Translations under genes and position numbers: made by a program
Shown here: positions 1 to 7,928 of the stretch, piece by piece
Layout: the number at the start of each line of letters is the position of its first letter
Numbering within the stretch: the stretch's first letter is position 1
Source of the DNA: Ideonella livida
GTDB taxonomy: Bacteria > Pseudomonadota > Gammaproteobacteria > Burkholderiales > Burkholderiaceae_C
Length of the DNA: 64,000 bases
Reading direction: 5' to 3'
Assembly: GCF_010499455.1 (NCBI RefSeq)
Contig: NZ_JAAGOH010000001.1
Location: 124,001-188,000, forward strand
The notes under the pieces: generated by a model
Told to the model about the DNA's origin: nothing
What the model saw: only the letters and a program-made list of their open reading frames with translations
Databases searched by the model: none

Positions 1-186
<186 letters not shown>

Positions 187-195
187 GCGCCCTGA

Positions 196-227
196 CCCGC
201 GATTCAGGCTAGAATCGCGGGCTTTCT
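196..227 (+). terminator. rho-independent terminator after trxB
   Basis: Ten-base perfect arms (CCCGCGATTC / GAATCGCGGG) with a 6-base loop are followed by CTTTCTT. It lies a few bases after the trxB stop codon. Confidence 0.8.
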
Positions 228-416
228 TGTGCAGACCATCGCCAAGCCGCTGGCTTGGATGTGAGTCATTTGCATGGGGCAAGTCTTCTTCGGGAACTGG
301 GCTCCACGTGCAGGAACGGGTTACCGCCACCCTATTGGCGAGGTGAGGTCAGGTGGCTGACAGCGGACAATCCAGTCCGTCAAGTGCCTGGCCGGATGAC
401 ATATCGGAGTGTCCTC

Positions 417-650
417 ATGGCACGCGTCTGCGAAGTCACGGGCAAGAAGCCCATGGTCGGGAACAATGTTTCCCACGCCAACAACAAAACCAAGCGCCGG
501 TTCCTCCCGAACCTGCAATACCGTCGTTTCTGGGTCGAGAGCGAAAACCGCTGGGTTCGCCTGCGCATCAGCAATGCTGCCCTGCGCCTGATCGACAAGA
601 AGGGCATCGACGCCGTGCTGGCTGACCTGCGCGCGCGCGGCCAGGCCTGA
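417..650 (+). CDS. rpmB: 50S ribosomal protein L28
   Basis: A 77-residue basic protein starting [20 protein letters not shown], the typical bacterial L28 N-terminus, with the usual [12 protein letters not shown] and RVRLRIS-like segments. It binds 23S rRNA in the large subunit. The open frame extends further 5', but the ATG at 417 gives the exact family length. L33 follows 25 bases later, the standard rpmB-rpmG operon. Confidence 0.97.
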   Translation: MARVCEVTGKKPMVGNNVSHANNKTKRRFLPNLQYRRFWVESENRWVRLRISNAALRLIDKKGIDAVLADLRARGQA

Positions 651-675
651 ACCCAGACTCTGAAGGAGCGACACC

Positions 676-846
676 ATGGCATCCAAAGGCGGACGCGAAA
701 AGATCAAGCTGGAATCCACCGCGGGTACCGGCCACTTCTACACCACGGCCAAGAACAAGAAGACCACGCCCCAAAAGCTGGAATTCATGAAGTTCGACCC
801 CAAGGCCCGCAAGCACGTCCTGTACAAGGAAGTGAAGCTGAAGTGA
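676..846 (+). CDS. rpmG: 50S ribosomal protein L33
   Basis: A 56-residue protein beginning [20 protein letters not shown], with [22 protein letters not shown] in the middle (family signature, quoted here only in part) and ending in VKLK. It lacks the zinc-binding cysteines of the C+ type, so it is a zinc-independent L33. AAGGAGCG sits at good distance before the ATG. Co-transcribed with rpmB and closed by the terminator at 924. Confidence 0.97.
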   Translation: MASKGGREKIKLESTAGTGHFYTTAKNKKTTPQKLEFMKFDPKARKHVLYKEVKLK

Positions 847-923
847 TGACACGCCTGCCGCGTCCCGATGGAACGGCAGGTTGTCCAAGGGTCTGAAGCC
901 GGCACGCACATGCCGGCTCCGAG

Positions 924-960
924 AAAAAGCCCCGGCACCGACAGGTGACGGGGCTTTTTT
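924..960 (+). terminator. rho-independent terminator after rpmBG
   Basis: AAAAAGCCCC pairs with GGGGCTTTTTT across a short loop, leaving a run of six T on the plus strand. The A-run on the 5' arm means it could also stop transcription coming from the desaturase gene on the other strand. Confidence 0.8.
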
Positions 961-1070
961 CATTTGCAGTCTTGCGGGTCCACACGCTTACCTTGACCAT
1001 GCCGGGAGACGCTGGTGGAGGGTGTGGCCACTTCCATGGCCACACCCGCCCACCGGGCTCGCCTGGTCGG

Positions 1071-2303
1071 TCAGGCGCGGGCGGACCTCAACTCCAGCGA
1101 GAACTGCCGCAAGGCCTCGATGCCGCTGGCCTCAGCACGACGACACCAGTCCTGAAGGTCTGCCAACAACTGCTCAGCCGACACATTGGTGCGGGTCCAC
1201 ACCTGCCGCAGCTCCTCACGCATGGCCACCAGGGTATTCAGGGCCGGCAGACCGTCCACCACCACCTGCAAGCGGGGCAGCAGCGCGCTGGGGATCTTGT
1301 CTTGGTCACGGTGCAGCCAGCGCTCCGCCAAACGCAGGTCGCTCCAAGACACGGCACCGGCCGCCCCCCCCTGCTGCTTCAATCGGGCCAGCTCCGCCGC
1401 ACAGGCACGGCGCAGCTCCTTGGCGTAGTGGGCCATCACCTCGTAGCGGTGGGTGATCACGGCTTCCAGCGTCTTGGCATCGGCCTGGGGCTTGAGCGGG
1501 CCCGTCTTCCACTGGGGCGCCACCTTGCGCACCTTGGCCCACCCCAGCAGCTCCAATGCCCGGATATAGCCCCAGCCAATGTCAAACTCGTAGGGGCGGA
1601 TCGAGAACTTGGCCGAGGTCGGGTAGGTGTGGTGGTTGTTGTGCAGCTCCTCGCCGCCAATGATCACCCCCCAGGGAGAGACATTGGTGGACGCATCCAC
1701 CGCCTCGAAATTGCGGTAGCCCCAGAAGTGGCCGATGCCGTTGACCACGCCAGCCGCCCAGAAGGGAATCCAAACCATCTGGATCGCCCACACCGCCAAG
1801 CCCAGGGCGCCGAAAAGCAGCAGGTCGATCACCATCATCAGGCTCACGCCCCACACGCTGCGAGGGCCGTATACGTGCCGCTCCACCCAGTCGTCCGGCG
1901 TGTTGTGGCCGTACTTGGCCATGGTCTCGGCCACTTTGGCCTCCGCCCGATACAGCTCGGCCCCCCGCCACATCACGGTCTTGAGCCCGCGCGTCTGGGG
2001 GCTGTGCGGATCTTCGGGGGTCTCGCATTTGGCGTGGTGCTTGCGGTGGATGGCGACCCACTGCTTGGTCACCATGCCGGTGGTCAACCACAGCCAGAAA
2101 CGGAAGAAGTGGGACGGGACCGGCCCCAGCTCCAAAGAGCGATGCGCCTGGCTGCGGTGCAGGTAAATGGTCACGGCGGCGATGGTCACATGGGTCACCG
2201 CCAGCGTGAAGAGCAGGACCTGCCACCAGGCCCAGCGGGTCAGACCATGCGCCGCCCAATCCAGCATCGCCGCCACGGCGCCATCCACGAAGTTCATGTC
2301 CAT
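1071..2303 (-). CDS. membrane fatty-acid (acyl-CoA type) desaturase
   Basis: A 410-residue integral-membrane di-iron desaturase that puts double bonds into acyl chains and so adjusts membrane fluidity. All three histidine boxes are visible: HRSQAH near residue 49, HRKHH near 87, and HNNHH near 220. Hydrophobic segments flank them (for example VLLFTLAVTHVTIAAVTIYL and a stretch around residues 155-190). A polar, helical C-terminal extension of about 130 residues after the last box is long for the family. It stands alone between rpmG and rsmB. Exact substrate and position specificity cannot be read from sequence. Confidence 0.9.
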   Translation of the reverse strand: MDMNFVDGAVAAMLDWAAHGLTRWAWWQVLLFTLAVTHVTIAAVTIYLHRSQAHRSLELGPVPSHFFRFWLWLTTGMVTKQWVAIHRKHHAKCETPEDPHSPQTRGLKTVMWRGAELYRAEAKVAETMAKYGHNTPDDWVERHVYGPRSVWGVSLMMVIDLLLFGALGLAVWAIQMVWIPFWAAGVVNGIGHFWGYRNFEAVDASTNVSPWGVIIGGEELHNNHHTYPTSAKFSIRPYEFDIGWGYIRALELLGWAKVRKVAPQWKTGPLKPQADAKTLEAVITHRYEVMAHYAKELRRACAAELARLKQQGGAAGAVSWSDLRLAERWLHRDQDKIPSALLPRLQVVVDGLPALNTLVAMREELRQVWTRTNVSAEQLLADLQDWCRRAEASGIEALRQFSLELRSARA

Positions 2304-2426
2304 TCCTCAAGCAAGACCAGCGGGATGCCATCGCCGTGCTCGGACCGGCATTCCGGGTCGTCATTGTCCCTTGGGCAGCCCCTCGGGACGGGCGGGGACT
2401 TTCCTGAGCCCCCGCTGCAGATCCCA

Positions 2427-3689
2427 TCACCCGCCCTGGCGTTCCCAGACGGCCGCAAAAAAACCATCCATGTGATGGCGGTGCGGCCGGGTCTTCAGGT
2501 AAGGGCCGCTGACCAGTTCATCGGCACGTTCCACGCCGGCCGCCTGCAGGGCCTGGGCGGCCGACAAGGGCTGGAAGCCGGGATGTGCCGCCGAGAAGGC
2601 GGCTGCCACGTCCTCGTTCTCCCGCGCCAGCAGGCTGCAGGTGGCGTACACCAACCGACCACCGGGCTTGAGCAGGCGGGCGGCACTGGCCAGGATGGCC
2701 GTCTGCTTGACCTGCAGCTCTGCCAAGGCTTCGGGCGATTGGCGCCACTTCAGGTCAGGGTTGCGACGCAGAGTGCCCAAACCAGAGCACGGCGCATCCA
2801 CCAGCACCCGGTCGATCTTGCCCGACAGGCGCTTGATGCGGTCATCGCGCTCATGGGCAATCTGTGCGGGATACACGTTGGACAAGCCGCTGCGCGCCAA
2901 GCGGGGCTTGAGGCCGTCCAGCCGATGACCTGACACATCAAAGGCGTAGAGCCGACCTGTATTGCGCATCACCGCCCCCAGGGCCAGGGTCTTGCCCCCA
3001 GCGCCGGCGCAGAAATCGACCACCATTTCCCCGCGCCGAGGCTGCAGCAGGGCCGCCAGCAGCTGGCTGCCCTCATCCTGCACCTCCACATGACCCTGTT
3101 CAAACAGCGGCATCTTCTGCAAGGCCGGCTTGCCTTGCAGGCGCACCCCCCAGGGCGACCACGGTGTGGGCTCGGCCAGCAGAGACTGCTCGGCCAGGGC
3201 CTGGAGCACTTCCTCACGGCGGGCCTTGAGCAGGTTCACACGCAGGTCCAGCGGAGCCGGTTGCTCCATGGCCGCCACCAAGGCCCAAAAGTCATCCCCA
3301 ATCTCCTGGCGCAGCGCGCTGGCCAGCCAATCGGGCAGGTTGTGGCGAGCCTTGTCAGGCAAGCGTGCAGGGTCCAGGGCTGCCACGTCCTGCAGCCACG
3401 CCTGTTCGTGCGGTCCCAGTGCACTGCGCAGGAAGGTCTCACTGCCTTGCCAGGCCAGGATGGCCATCCGGCGCTCCAAGGCGCCGCTGCCACTCTGGGC
3501 CAGGTGGGACCAGCGGTACCGCTGGCGCAGTACGGTGTAGGTCGTTTCAGCCAGGGTGTGGCGCTCGCGCGGACCCAGGGACCGGTGTTTGCGAAAGAAC
3601 GCCGACACGACAGCGTCGGCAGGTGATTCAAGCTTCAGAACCTGTCTCAGCAGGTCGGTAGTCAAGTCCAGCAGGGCATTCGGATGCAT
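2427..3689 (-). CDS. rsmB: 16S rRNA (cytosine-C5) methyltransferase RsmB
   Basis: A SAM-dependent RNA m5C methyltransferase (m5C967 of 16S rRNA in E. coli). The N-terminal third is the NusB-like RNA-binding domain. The catalytic domain shows the SAM loop VVDFCAGAGGKTLALG, the first catalytic Cys in VDAPCSGLGTLRRNPD and the second in YATCSLLARENE. I place the start at the ATG at 3689 (MHPNALLDLT); a GTG nine codons upstream is possible. The reading frame ends 123 bases before the desaturase start, and purN lies immediately upstream, so purN and rsmB may share a transcript. Confidence 0.93.
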   Translation of the reverse strand: MHPNALLDLTTDLLRQVLKLESPADAVVSAFFRKHRSLGPRERHTLAETTYTVLRQRYRWSHLAQSGSGALERRMAILAWQGSETFLRSALGPHEQAWLQDVAALDPARLPDKARHNLPDWLASALRQEIGDDFWALVAAMEQPAPLDLRVNLLKARREEVLQALAEQSLLAEPTPWSPWGVRLQGKPALQKMPLFEQGHVEVQDEGSQLLAALLQPRRGEMVVDFCAGAGGKTLALGAVMRNTGRLYAFDVSGHRLDGLKPRLARSGLSNVYPAQIAHERDDRIKRLSGKIDRVLVDAPCSGLGTLRRNPDLKWRQSPEALAELQVKQTAILASAARLLKPGGRLVYATCSLLARENEDVAAAFSAAHPGFQPLSAAQALQAAGVERADELVSGPYLKTRPHRHHMDGFFAAVWERQGG

Positions 3690-3743
3690 CCCCTGGATTA
3701 TCCCCGCAGGCGGCACCCGTGGCCGCCTTCCCCCGGGTGCCCT

Positions 3744-4382
3744 TCAGCCTTCATGGAAGAGCCATTGCGGCTCGCCATCGAGCTGACGCACCTGCTCGTG
3801 CTCGAGCAGCAGGCGGTCCTGGACAAACCAGCGCACGGCACGGGGATAGATCACATGCTCGGCCCGGAGCACGCGGGCGGCCAAGCGTTCAGCGTCATCG
3901 CCCTGGTGGACCGGCACCACCGCCTGGAGCACGATGGGCCCATGGTCCAGGGCCGGCGTGACGAAGTGGACCGTCGCCCCAGCCACCTTGCATCCAGCCT
4001 CCAGCGCACGCTCGTGCGTGTGCAGCCCCCCGAAGGACGGCAGCAGTGAGGGGTGGATGTTCAGCAGTCGGCCGGCATAGCGTTGCACGAAGGCCTCACC
4101 CAGGATCCGCATGAAGCCTGCCAACACCACCAGGTCAGGCTGGTGGCGGTCGATTTCCGCGGCCAACGCCGCGTCGAAGGCGTCGCGGCTGGGGTGGTCA
4201 CGGTGCGCGACCACAGCGGTGGCGATGCCTCGGGCCTGAGCCCAGACCAGCCCGCCGGCACCGGGCTTGTTGCTGATCACGGCGACCACCTCGGCAGGCC
4301 AGCCCTCGGCCGCGCAGCGCTCTGCCACGGCGATCATGTTGCTGCCACGCCCGGACAGCAGGATGACGATGCGCTTGTTCAT
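3744..4382 (-). CDS. purN: phosphoribosylglycinamide formyltransferase (GAR transformylase)
   Basis: A 212-residue PurN, which transfers a formyl group from 10-formyl-THF to GAR in step 3 of purine synthesis. It begins MNKRIVILLSGRGSNMIAVA. Catalytic residues are seen in SNKPGAGG, the folate-loop motif GFMRIL, the HPSLLPSF segment with catalytic His, and DHGPIVLQ with the catalytic Asp. In-frame sequence upstream of 4382 is antisense to the permease gene and is not coding. Divergent from the permease at 4452. Confidence 0.95.
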   Translation of the reverse strand: MNKRIVILLSGRGSNMIAVAERCAAEGWPAEVVAVISNKPGAGGLVWAQARGIATAVVAHRDHPSRDAFDAALAAEIDRHQPDLVVLAGFMRILGEAFVQRYAGRLLNIHPSLLPSFGGLHTHERALEAGCKVAGATVHFVTPALDHGPIVLQAVVPVHQGDDAERLAARVLRAEHVIYPRAVRWFVQDRLLLEHEQVRQLDGEPQWLFHEG

Positions 4383-4451
4383 GAGGGGCGTGAGTGTAAG
4401 CGGCTGCACAATCGGCAGCCCGGCCACAGCCGCAGCGCACTCCGCCATTTC

Positions 4452-5339
4452 ATGTCCGCCCCCCTGCTGATGCTCGCCTCCTCGCTGCTCTTTGCACTCA
4501 TGGGGGTCTGCGTCAAGCTCGCCTCCCAACAGTACAGCGCCGGCGAGATCGTCTTCTACCGCGGAGCGGTCGGGGCCACCTTCATCGCCCTGCTCGTCTT
4601 CTGGAGGCGTGGCAGCCTGCGCACCTCCATCCCGGGCATGCACCTGATGCGAGGCATCACGGGTGTCACGGCCCTGGTCATGTGGTTCTACGCCATCGGC
4701 CACCTGCCGCTGGCCACGGCCATCACGCTCAACTACATGTCCTCGGTGTGGATGGCCGTCTTCCTGATGGGCGCCGCCGTGCTGTCCGGCGCTGGCGGGA
4801 TCGACCCGCGGCTGGTCGGGGCCGTCCTTTGCGGCTTCGCCGGAGTGGCCCTGGTGCTGCAGCCCAGCCTGGAGCCACAACAGGTGCCAGGGGCCCTGGC
4901 CGGCCTGGCCTCGGGGGTGATGTCTGCCATGGCCTACCTGCAGGTCACCGCGCTGGGCCGGGCCGGCGAACCCGAATACCGGGTGGTCTTCTACTTTTCG
5001 CTCGGCGGCATGCTGGTGGGCCTGGCACTGGCCCTGGCACAGGGCGGCCTGCATGCCCACACCGCCGGCGGCCTGGGCCTGCTGCTGGCGGTGGGCCTGC
5101 TGGCCACCAGCGCCCAGATGCTGATGACGCGCGCCTATGCCATCGGCAAACCGCTGGTCAACGCCAGCCTGCAGTACACCGGCATCATCCACTCCTTCGT
5201 CTTCGGCGTGCTGGTGTTCGCCGAACCCGTCCACCTGTCCGCCTTGGCCGGCGTGGCGCTCATCGTGGCCGCCGGGCTGGCCGCCACCCGGCTGCGCCAG
5301 GCCACCCCCCTGGCCGGGGGTGGCTCCCAAGGGGACTGA
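4452..5339 (+). CDS. EamA/DMT-family inner-membrane transporter
   Basis: A 295-residue permease with about ten hydrophobic helices arranged as two EamA-type repeats, starting MSAPLLMLASSLLFALMGVC. A conserved KLAS...EIVFYRG segment and a Pro-Leu-Val-Asn-Ala-Ser block in the second repeat (near residue 235) fit drug/metabolite exporters. Substrate cannot be told. The sulfurtransferase gene follows 32 bases downstream, so the two are probably co-transcribed. Confidence 0.85.
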   Translation: MSAPLLMLASSLLFALMGVCVKLASQQYSAGEIVFYRGAVGATFIALLVFWRRGSLRTSIPGMHLMRGITGVTALVMWFYAIGHLPLATAITLNYMSSVWMAVFLMGAAVLSGAGGIDPRLVGAVLCGFAGVALVLQPSLEPQQVPGALAGLASGVMSAMAYLQVTALGRAGEPEYRVVFYFSLGGMLVGLALALAQGGLHAHTAGGLGLLLAVGLLATSAQMLMTRAYAIGKPLVNASLQYTGIIHSFVFGVLVFAEPVHLSALAGVALIVAAGLAATRLRQATPLAGGGSQGD

Positions 5340-5371
5340 CCGCACGCCTGCCCTCCCCACAAGGACTCGAC

Positions 5372-6241
5372 ATGACACCACTTCTTTCCGCCGACGAGTT
5401 GCTCACCCGCTGGGCGCAGGCGCCACTGATCTTGGACTGCAGCCACGACCTGGCCGAACCCGAGGCCGGCCGCCGACAGCATGCCATGGGCCGCCTGCCG
5501 GGCGCACGGCACCTTCACCTGGATGACGACCTGTCCGGCCCAAAATCTCCCGATGGCCCGCGCCAGGGAGGGCGCCACCCGTTACCCACCTTGGAGACGC
5601 TGGCGTGCCGGGCAGGTCAATGGGGTGTCACACCCGGTCGCTGGGTCGTGCTCTACGACCAGCAGGGCGCCGCCTACGCGGCGCGCTGCTGGTGGCTGCT
5701 GCGCTGGCTGGGGCACACCCAGGTGCAAGTGCTCGACGGCGGCCTGGCGGCCTGGCTTCGGGCGGGCGGCGACCTGGAGTCCGGTTCTCTGCCCCCTGTA
5801 CCCGCTGGCGCCCCCCCCTACCCGCTGCCACAGACCGGCACCTTGCCCACCTTGCAAGCCGAGACGCTGCTGGCGTCGTCCGGCACCGACTGGCAAGTGG
5901 TGGACGCCCGCGCACCTGAACGCTTTCGCGGGGAAGTGGAGCCGCTGGACAGCCGGGCCGGCCACATCCCCGGAGCCCTCAACTACTTTTTCAAGGACAA
6001 CCTGGGGGCCGACGGCTGCTTTCTGCCCGCCGAAGCGCTGCGCCGCCGCTTCGAGCCTTTGGGTGATCCCGCAAGGCTGGTGCACCAGTGCGGCTCTGGC
6101 GTGACGGCCTGCCACAACCTGCTGGCCATGGCGCAGGCCGGCTTGCCTGGCAGCGCCCTGTACCCCGGATCCTGGTCCGAATGGTCAGCGGACCCGAATC
6201 GTCCGGTGGCCACCGGCGAGGCCCCCGGCAGCCTGCGCTGA
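5372..6241 (+). CDS. sseA: 3-mercaptopyruvate/thiosulfate sulfurtransferase (SseA type)
   Basis: A 289-residue two-domain rhodanese. The inactive N-terminal rhodanese domain covers about residues 1-135, the catalytic one about 150-285. The active-site loop reads CGSGVTAC (Cys near residue 245), the pattern of mercaptopyruvate sulfurtransferases rather than the CRKG of thiosulfate enzymes. DARAPERFRGEVEPLD and RAGHIPGALN are typical. AAGGACTCGAC precedes the ATG. It moves sulfane sulfur to cyanide or thiols in the cytoplasm. Confidence 0.9.
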   Translation: MTPLLSADELLTRWAQAPLILDCSHDLAEPEAGRRQHAMGRLPGARHLHLDDDLSGPKSPDGPRQGGRHPLPTLETLACRAGQWGVTPGRWVVLYDQQGAAYAARCWWLLRWLGHTQVQVLDGGLAAWLRAGGDLESGSLPPVPAGAPPYPLPQTGTLPTLQAETLLASSGTDWQVVDARAPERFRGEVEPLDSRAGHIPGALNYFFKDNLGADGCFLPAEALRRRFEPLGDPARLVHQCGSGVTACHNLLAMAQAGLPGSALYPGSWSEWSADPNRPVATGEAPGSLR

Positions 6242-6354
6242 ACTGGCGCACGGCGCCTTCCCTTGATGCCCATCAAGGCTGTCATGCGCCACTGCGCAAC
6301 ACTGCGGAACAGGGCGATCCAACCGATCGCTTGGACGAAGACAAGGAGCACACC

Positions 6355-6789
6355 ATGTACCGCAACATCCTCGTGCCGACCGATGGCTCGGACATCACCC
6401 GCCATGCCATCGACACCGCCATCCAGCTGGCCAAGACCGTGGGCGCCAAGCTGACGGTGATCAGCGCCAAGGAGCCTTTCCCGTACAGCGCCATCTCCGA
6501 GATGCAGCCGGTGCCGCCGCAGGAATTCTTCGACGCCCAGGAGCGCATCGCCTCGGCACGCGTGAAGATCGCTACCGATGCCGCCACCGCCGCCGGCTTG
6601 GCCTGCGAGGCCTACACGGTCGAGGCACTGCACCCTTGGGAGGCCATCACCGACACGGCCAAGTCCCAAGGCTGCGACCTGATCGTGATGGCCTCCCACG
6701 GCCGCCGCGGGGTGAGCGCCCTGCTGCTGGGTAGCGAAACCCAGAAGGTCCTGACCCACTGCAACATCCCGGTGTTGGTCGTGAAGTGA
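6355..6789 (+). CDS. universal stress protein (UspA family)
   Basis: A 144-residue cytoplasmic Usp domain starting MYRNILVPTDGSD. The ATP-binding signature is seen near the end as MASHGRRGVSALLLGSETQ followed by VLTHCNIPVLVVK, so it is likely the nucleotide-binding subtype. ACAAGGAGCACACC gives a strong ribosome site. A terminator follows at 6833. Confidence 0.93.
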   Translation: MYRNILVPTDGSDITRHAIDTAIQLAKTVGAKLTVISAKEPFPYSAISEMQPVPPQEFFDAQERIASARVKIATDAATAAGLACEAYTVEALHPWEAITDTAKSQGCDLIVMASHGRRGVSALLLGSETQKVLTHCNIPVLVVK

Positions 6790-6832
6790 CCGCGGCGGGG
6801 CGAACCACGCCCCCCTCCGCTTCGCCCTCCAC

Positions 6833-6865
6833 GGCCCGCCAGCCACCCGGCTCGCGGGCCTTTTT
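6833..6865 (+). terminator. rho-independent terminator after usp gene
   Basis: GGCCCGC and GCGGGCC arms around a 14-base loop, then TTTTT. Confidence 0.75.
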
Positions 6866-6891
6866 CATGCCCGGAGGCCAGGTCCCGATCT

Positions 6892-7674
6892 TCAATGCCC
6901 GGCATGCAGCAGGGAAAGCGTGGTCAGGACCAGGCCCAAACCGGCGCCGATCCAGAGGACCTGGGACACGATCTCGCGCACAGGCAGCCGGCGTTGCATC
7001 TGGGGAATCAGGTCGGCCACGGCCACATAAATGAAACTGCTGGCCGCGATGACCAGCAGGAACGGGAAGAGGCCGTCCCAGGCGCCGACCACCCAATAGC
7101 CCATGAGCCCCCCGACCACAGCAGCCAAGCCGGACAACCCGTTGTAGACCAAGGCGCGGGTTCGGCTGAAACCGGCATTGATGAGCACGATCGTGTCGCC
7201 CACCTCCTGCGGAATCTCATGCAGGATGACAGCCACCGCGGTGGTCAGCCCCAGCTGCGGGCTGGCGATGAAGGCGGCGGCGATGATGACGCCGTCGCAG
7301 AAGTTGTGGATGCTGTCGCCCACCAGGACCGAGTAACCCCCGCGCCCCACCCGCTGTGCGTCAAAGTGGTGGTGGTGGCCATGCCCGTCGCCCTCATGGT
7401 GGTGGTCGTGGCGGTAAAGCTCTGCCTTTTCCAGCAAGAAGAAGAACAGCAGCCCGCCCAGCAGCGTGGAGAACAGGGCGTGGGTGTCGGCACCGGATTC
7501 AAAGGCCTCGGGCAGCACATGCAGCAAGGCCGTGCCCAACAGTACGCCCGTCGACAAGCTCACCAGGTGGCGCACCAGGCGCCCCAGCACCGCATAGGTG
7601 AGCGTGGCGGCCACCAGAACGGACAGCAGGCCACCGGCCAGGGTGACGGCCACAATGGAGGCGAGTGTGGACAT
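6892..7674 (-). CDS. ZIP-family divalent metal transporter
   Basis: A 260-residue membrane protein with about eight helices. Helix IV carries HNFCDGVIIAAAF and helix V HEIPQEVGD, the intramembrane metal site of ZIP transporters (zinc, iron, manganese). A His-rich cytoplasmic loop (HDHHHEGDGHGHHHH, near residue 95) is a metal-sensing or delivery loop. Start at the ATG at 7674 (MSTLASIVAV), since upstream in-frame sequence is not membrane-like. Direction is likely import or organelle-like release into the cytosol, inferred from family. Confidence 0.92.
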   Translation of the reverse strand: MSTLASIVAVTLAGGLLSVLVAATLTYAVLGRLVRHLVSLSTGVLLGTALLHVLPEAFESGADTHALFSTLLGGLLFFFLLEKAELYRHDHHHEGDGHGHHHHFDAQRVGRGGYSVLVGDSIHNFCDGVIIAAAFIASPQLGLTTAVAVILHEIPQEVGDTIVLINAGFSRTRALVYNGLSGLAAVVGGLMGYWVVGAWDGLFPFLLVIAASSFIYVAVADLIPQMQRRLPVREIVSQVLWIGAGLGLVLTTLSLLHAGH

Positions 7675-7809
7675 GGGCGGATGCCGGAAAGAGCGGACGA
7701 AAAAAAACCTGCGGCATGCGCAGGTTTTTGCAGTACTGACTTTTCCGGAACTTTTCTTGTCAAAGAGCTGCTGGGCAACTCTTTTATCCAGCACAAGACA
7801 AGGAAGCGG

Positions 7810-7886
7810 TGGGGTGGCTGATGGGACTCGAACCCACGACAACCAGAATCACAATCTGGGACTCTACCAACTGAGCTACAGCCACC
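7810..7886 (-). tRNA. tRNA-His (anticodon GTG)
   Basis: Read on the minus strand the gene begins with the extra 5' G of tRNA-His (position 7886), has acceptor GTGGCTG/CAGCCAC, D-arm AGCTCAGTTGGTAGAG, anticodon loop TTGTGAT (GTG) and T-arm GTGGGTTCGAGTCCCAT, and encodes its CCA (7812-7810). Intact. Confidence 0.97.
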
Positions 7887-7928
7887 GCCGGAAAAGAAGA
7901 TTATTCTATGCCGCAAATTCACGCAGCG

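Noticed and set aside
945-2933. Plus-strand open frame of 662 codons
   Set aside because: Antisense to the desaturase and rsmB, both solid genes on the minus strand.
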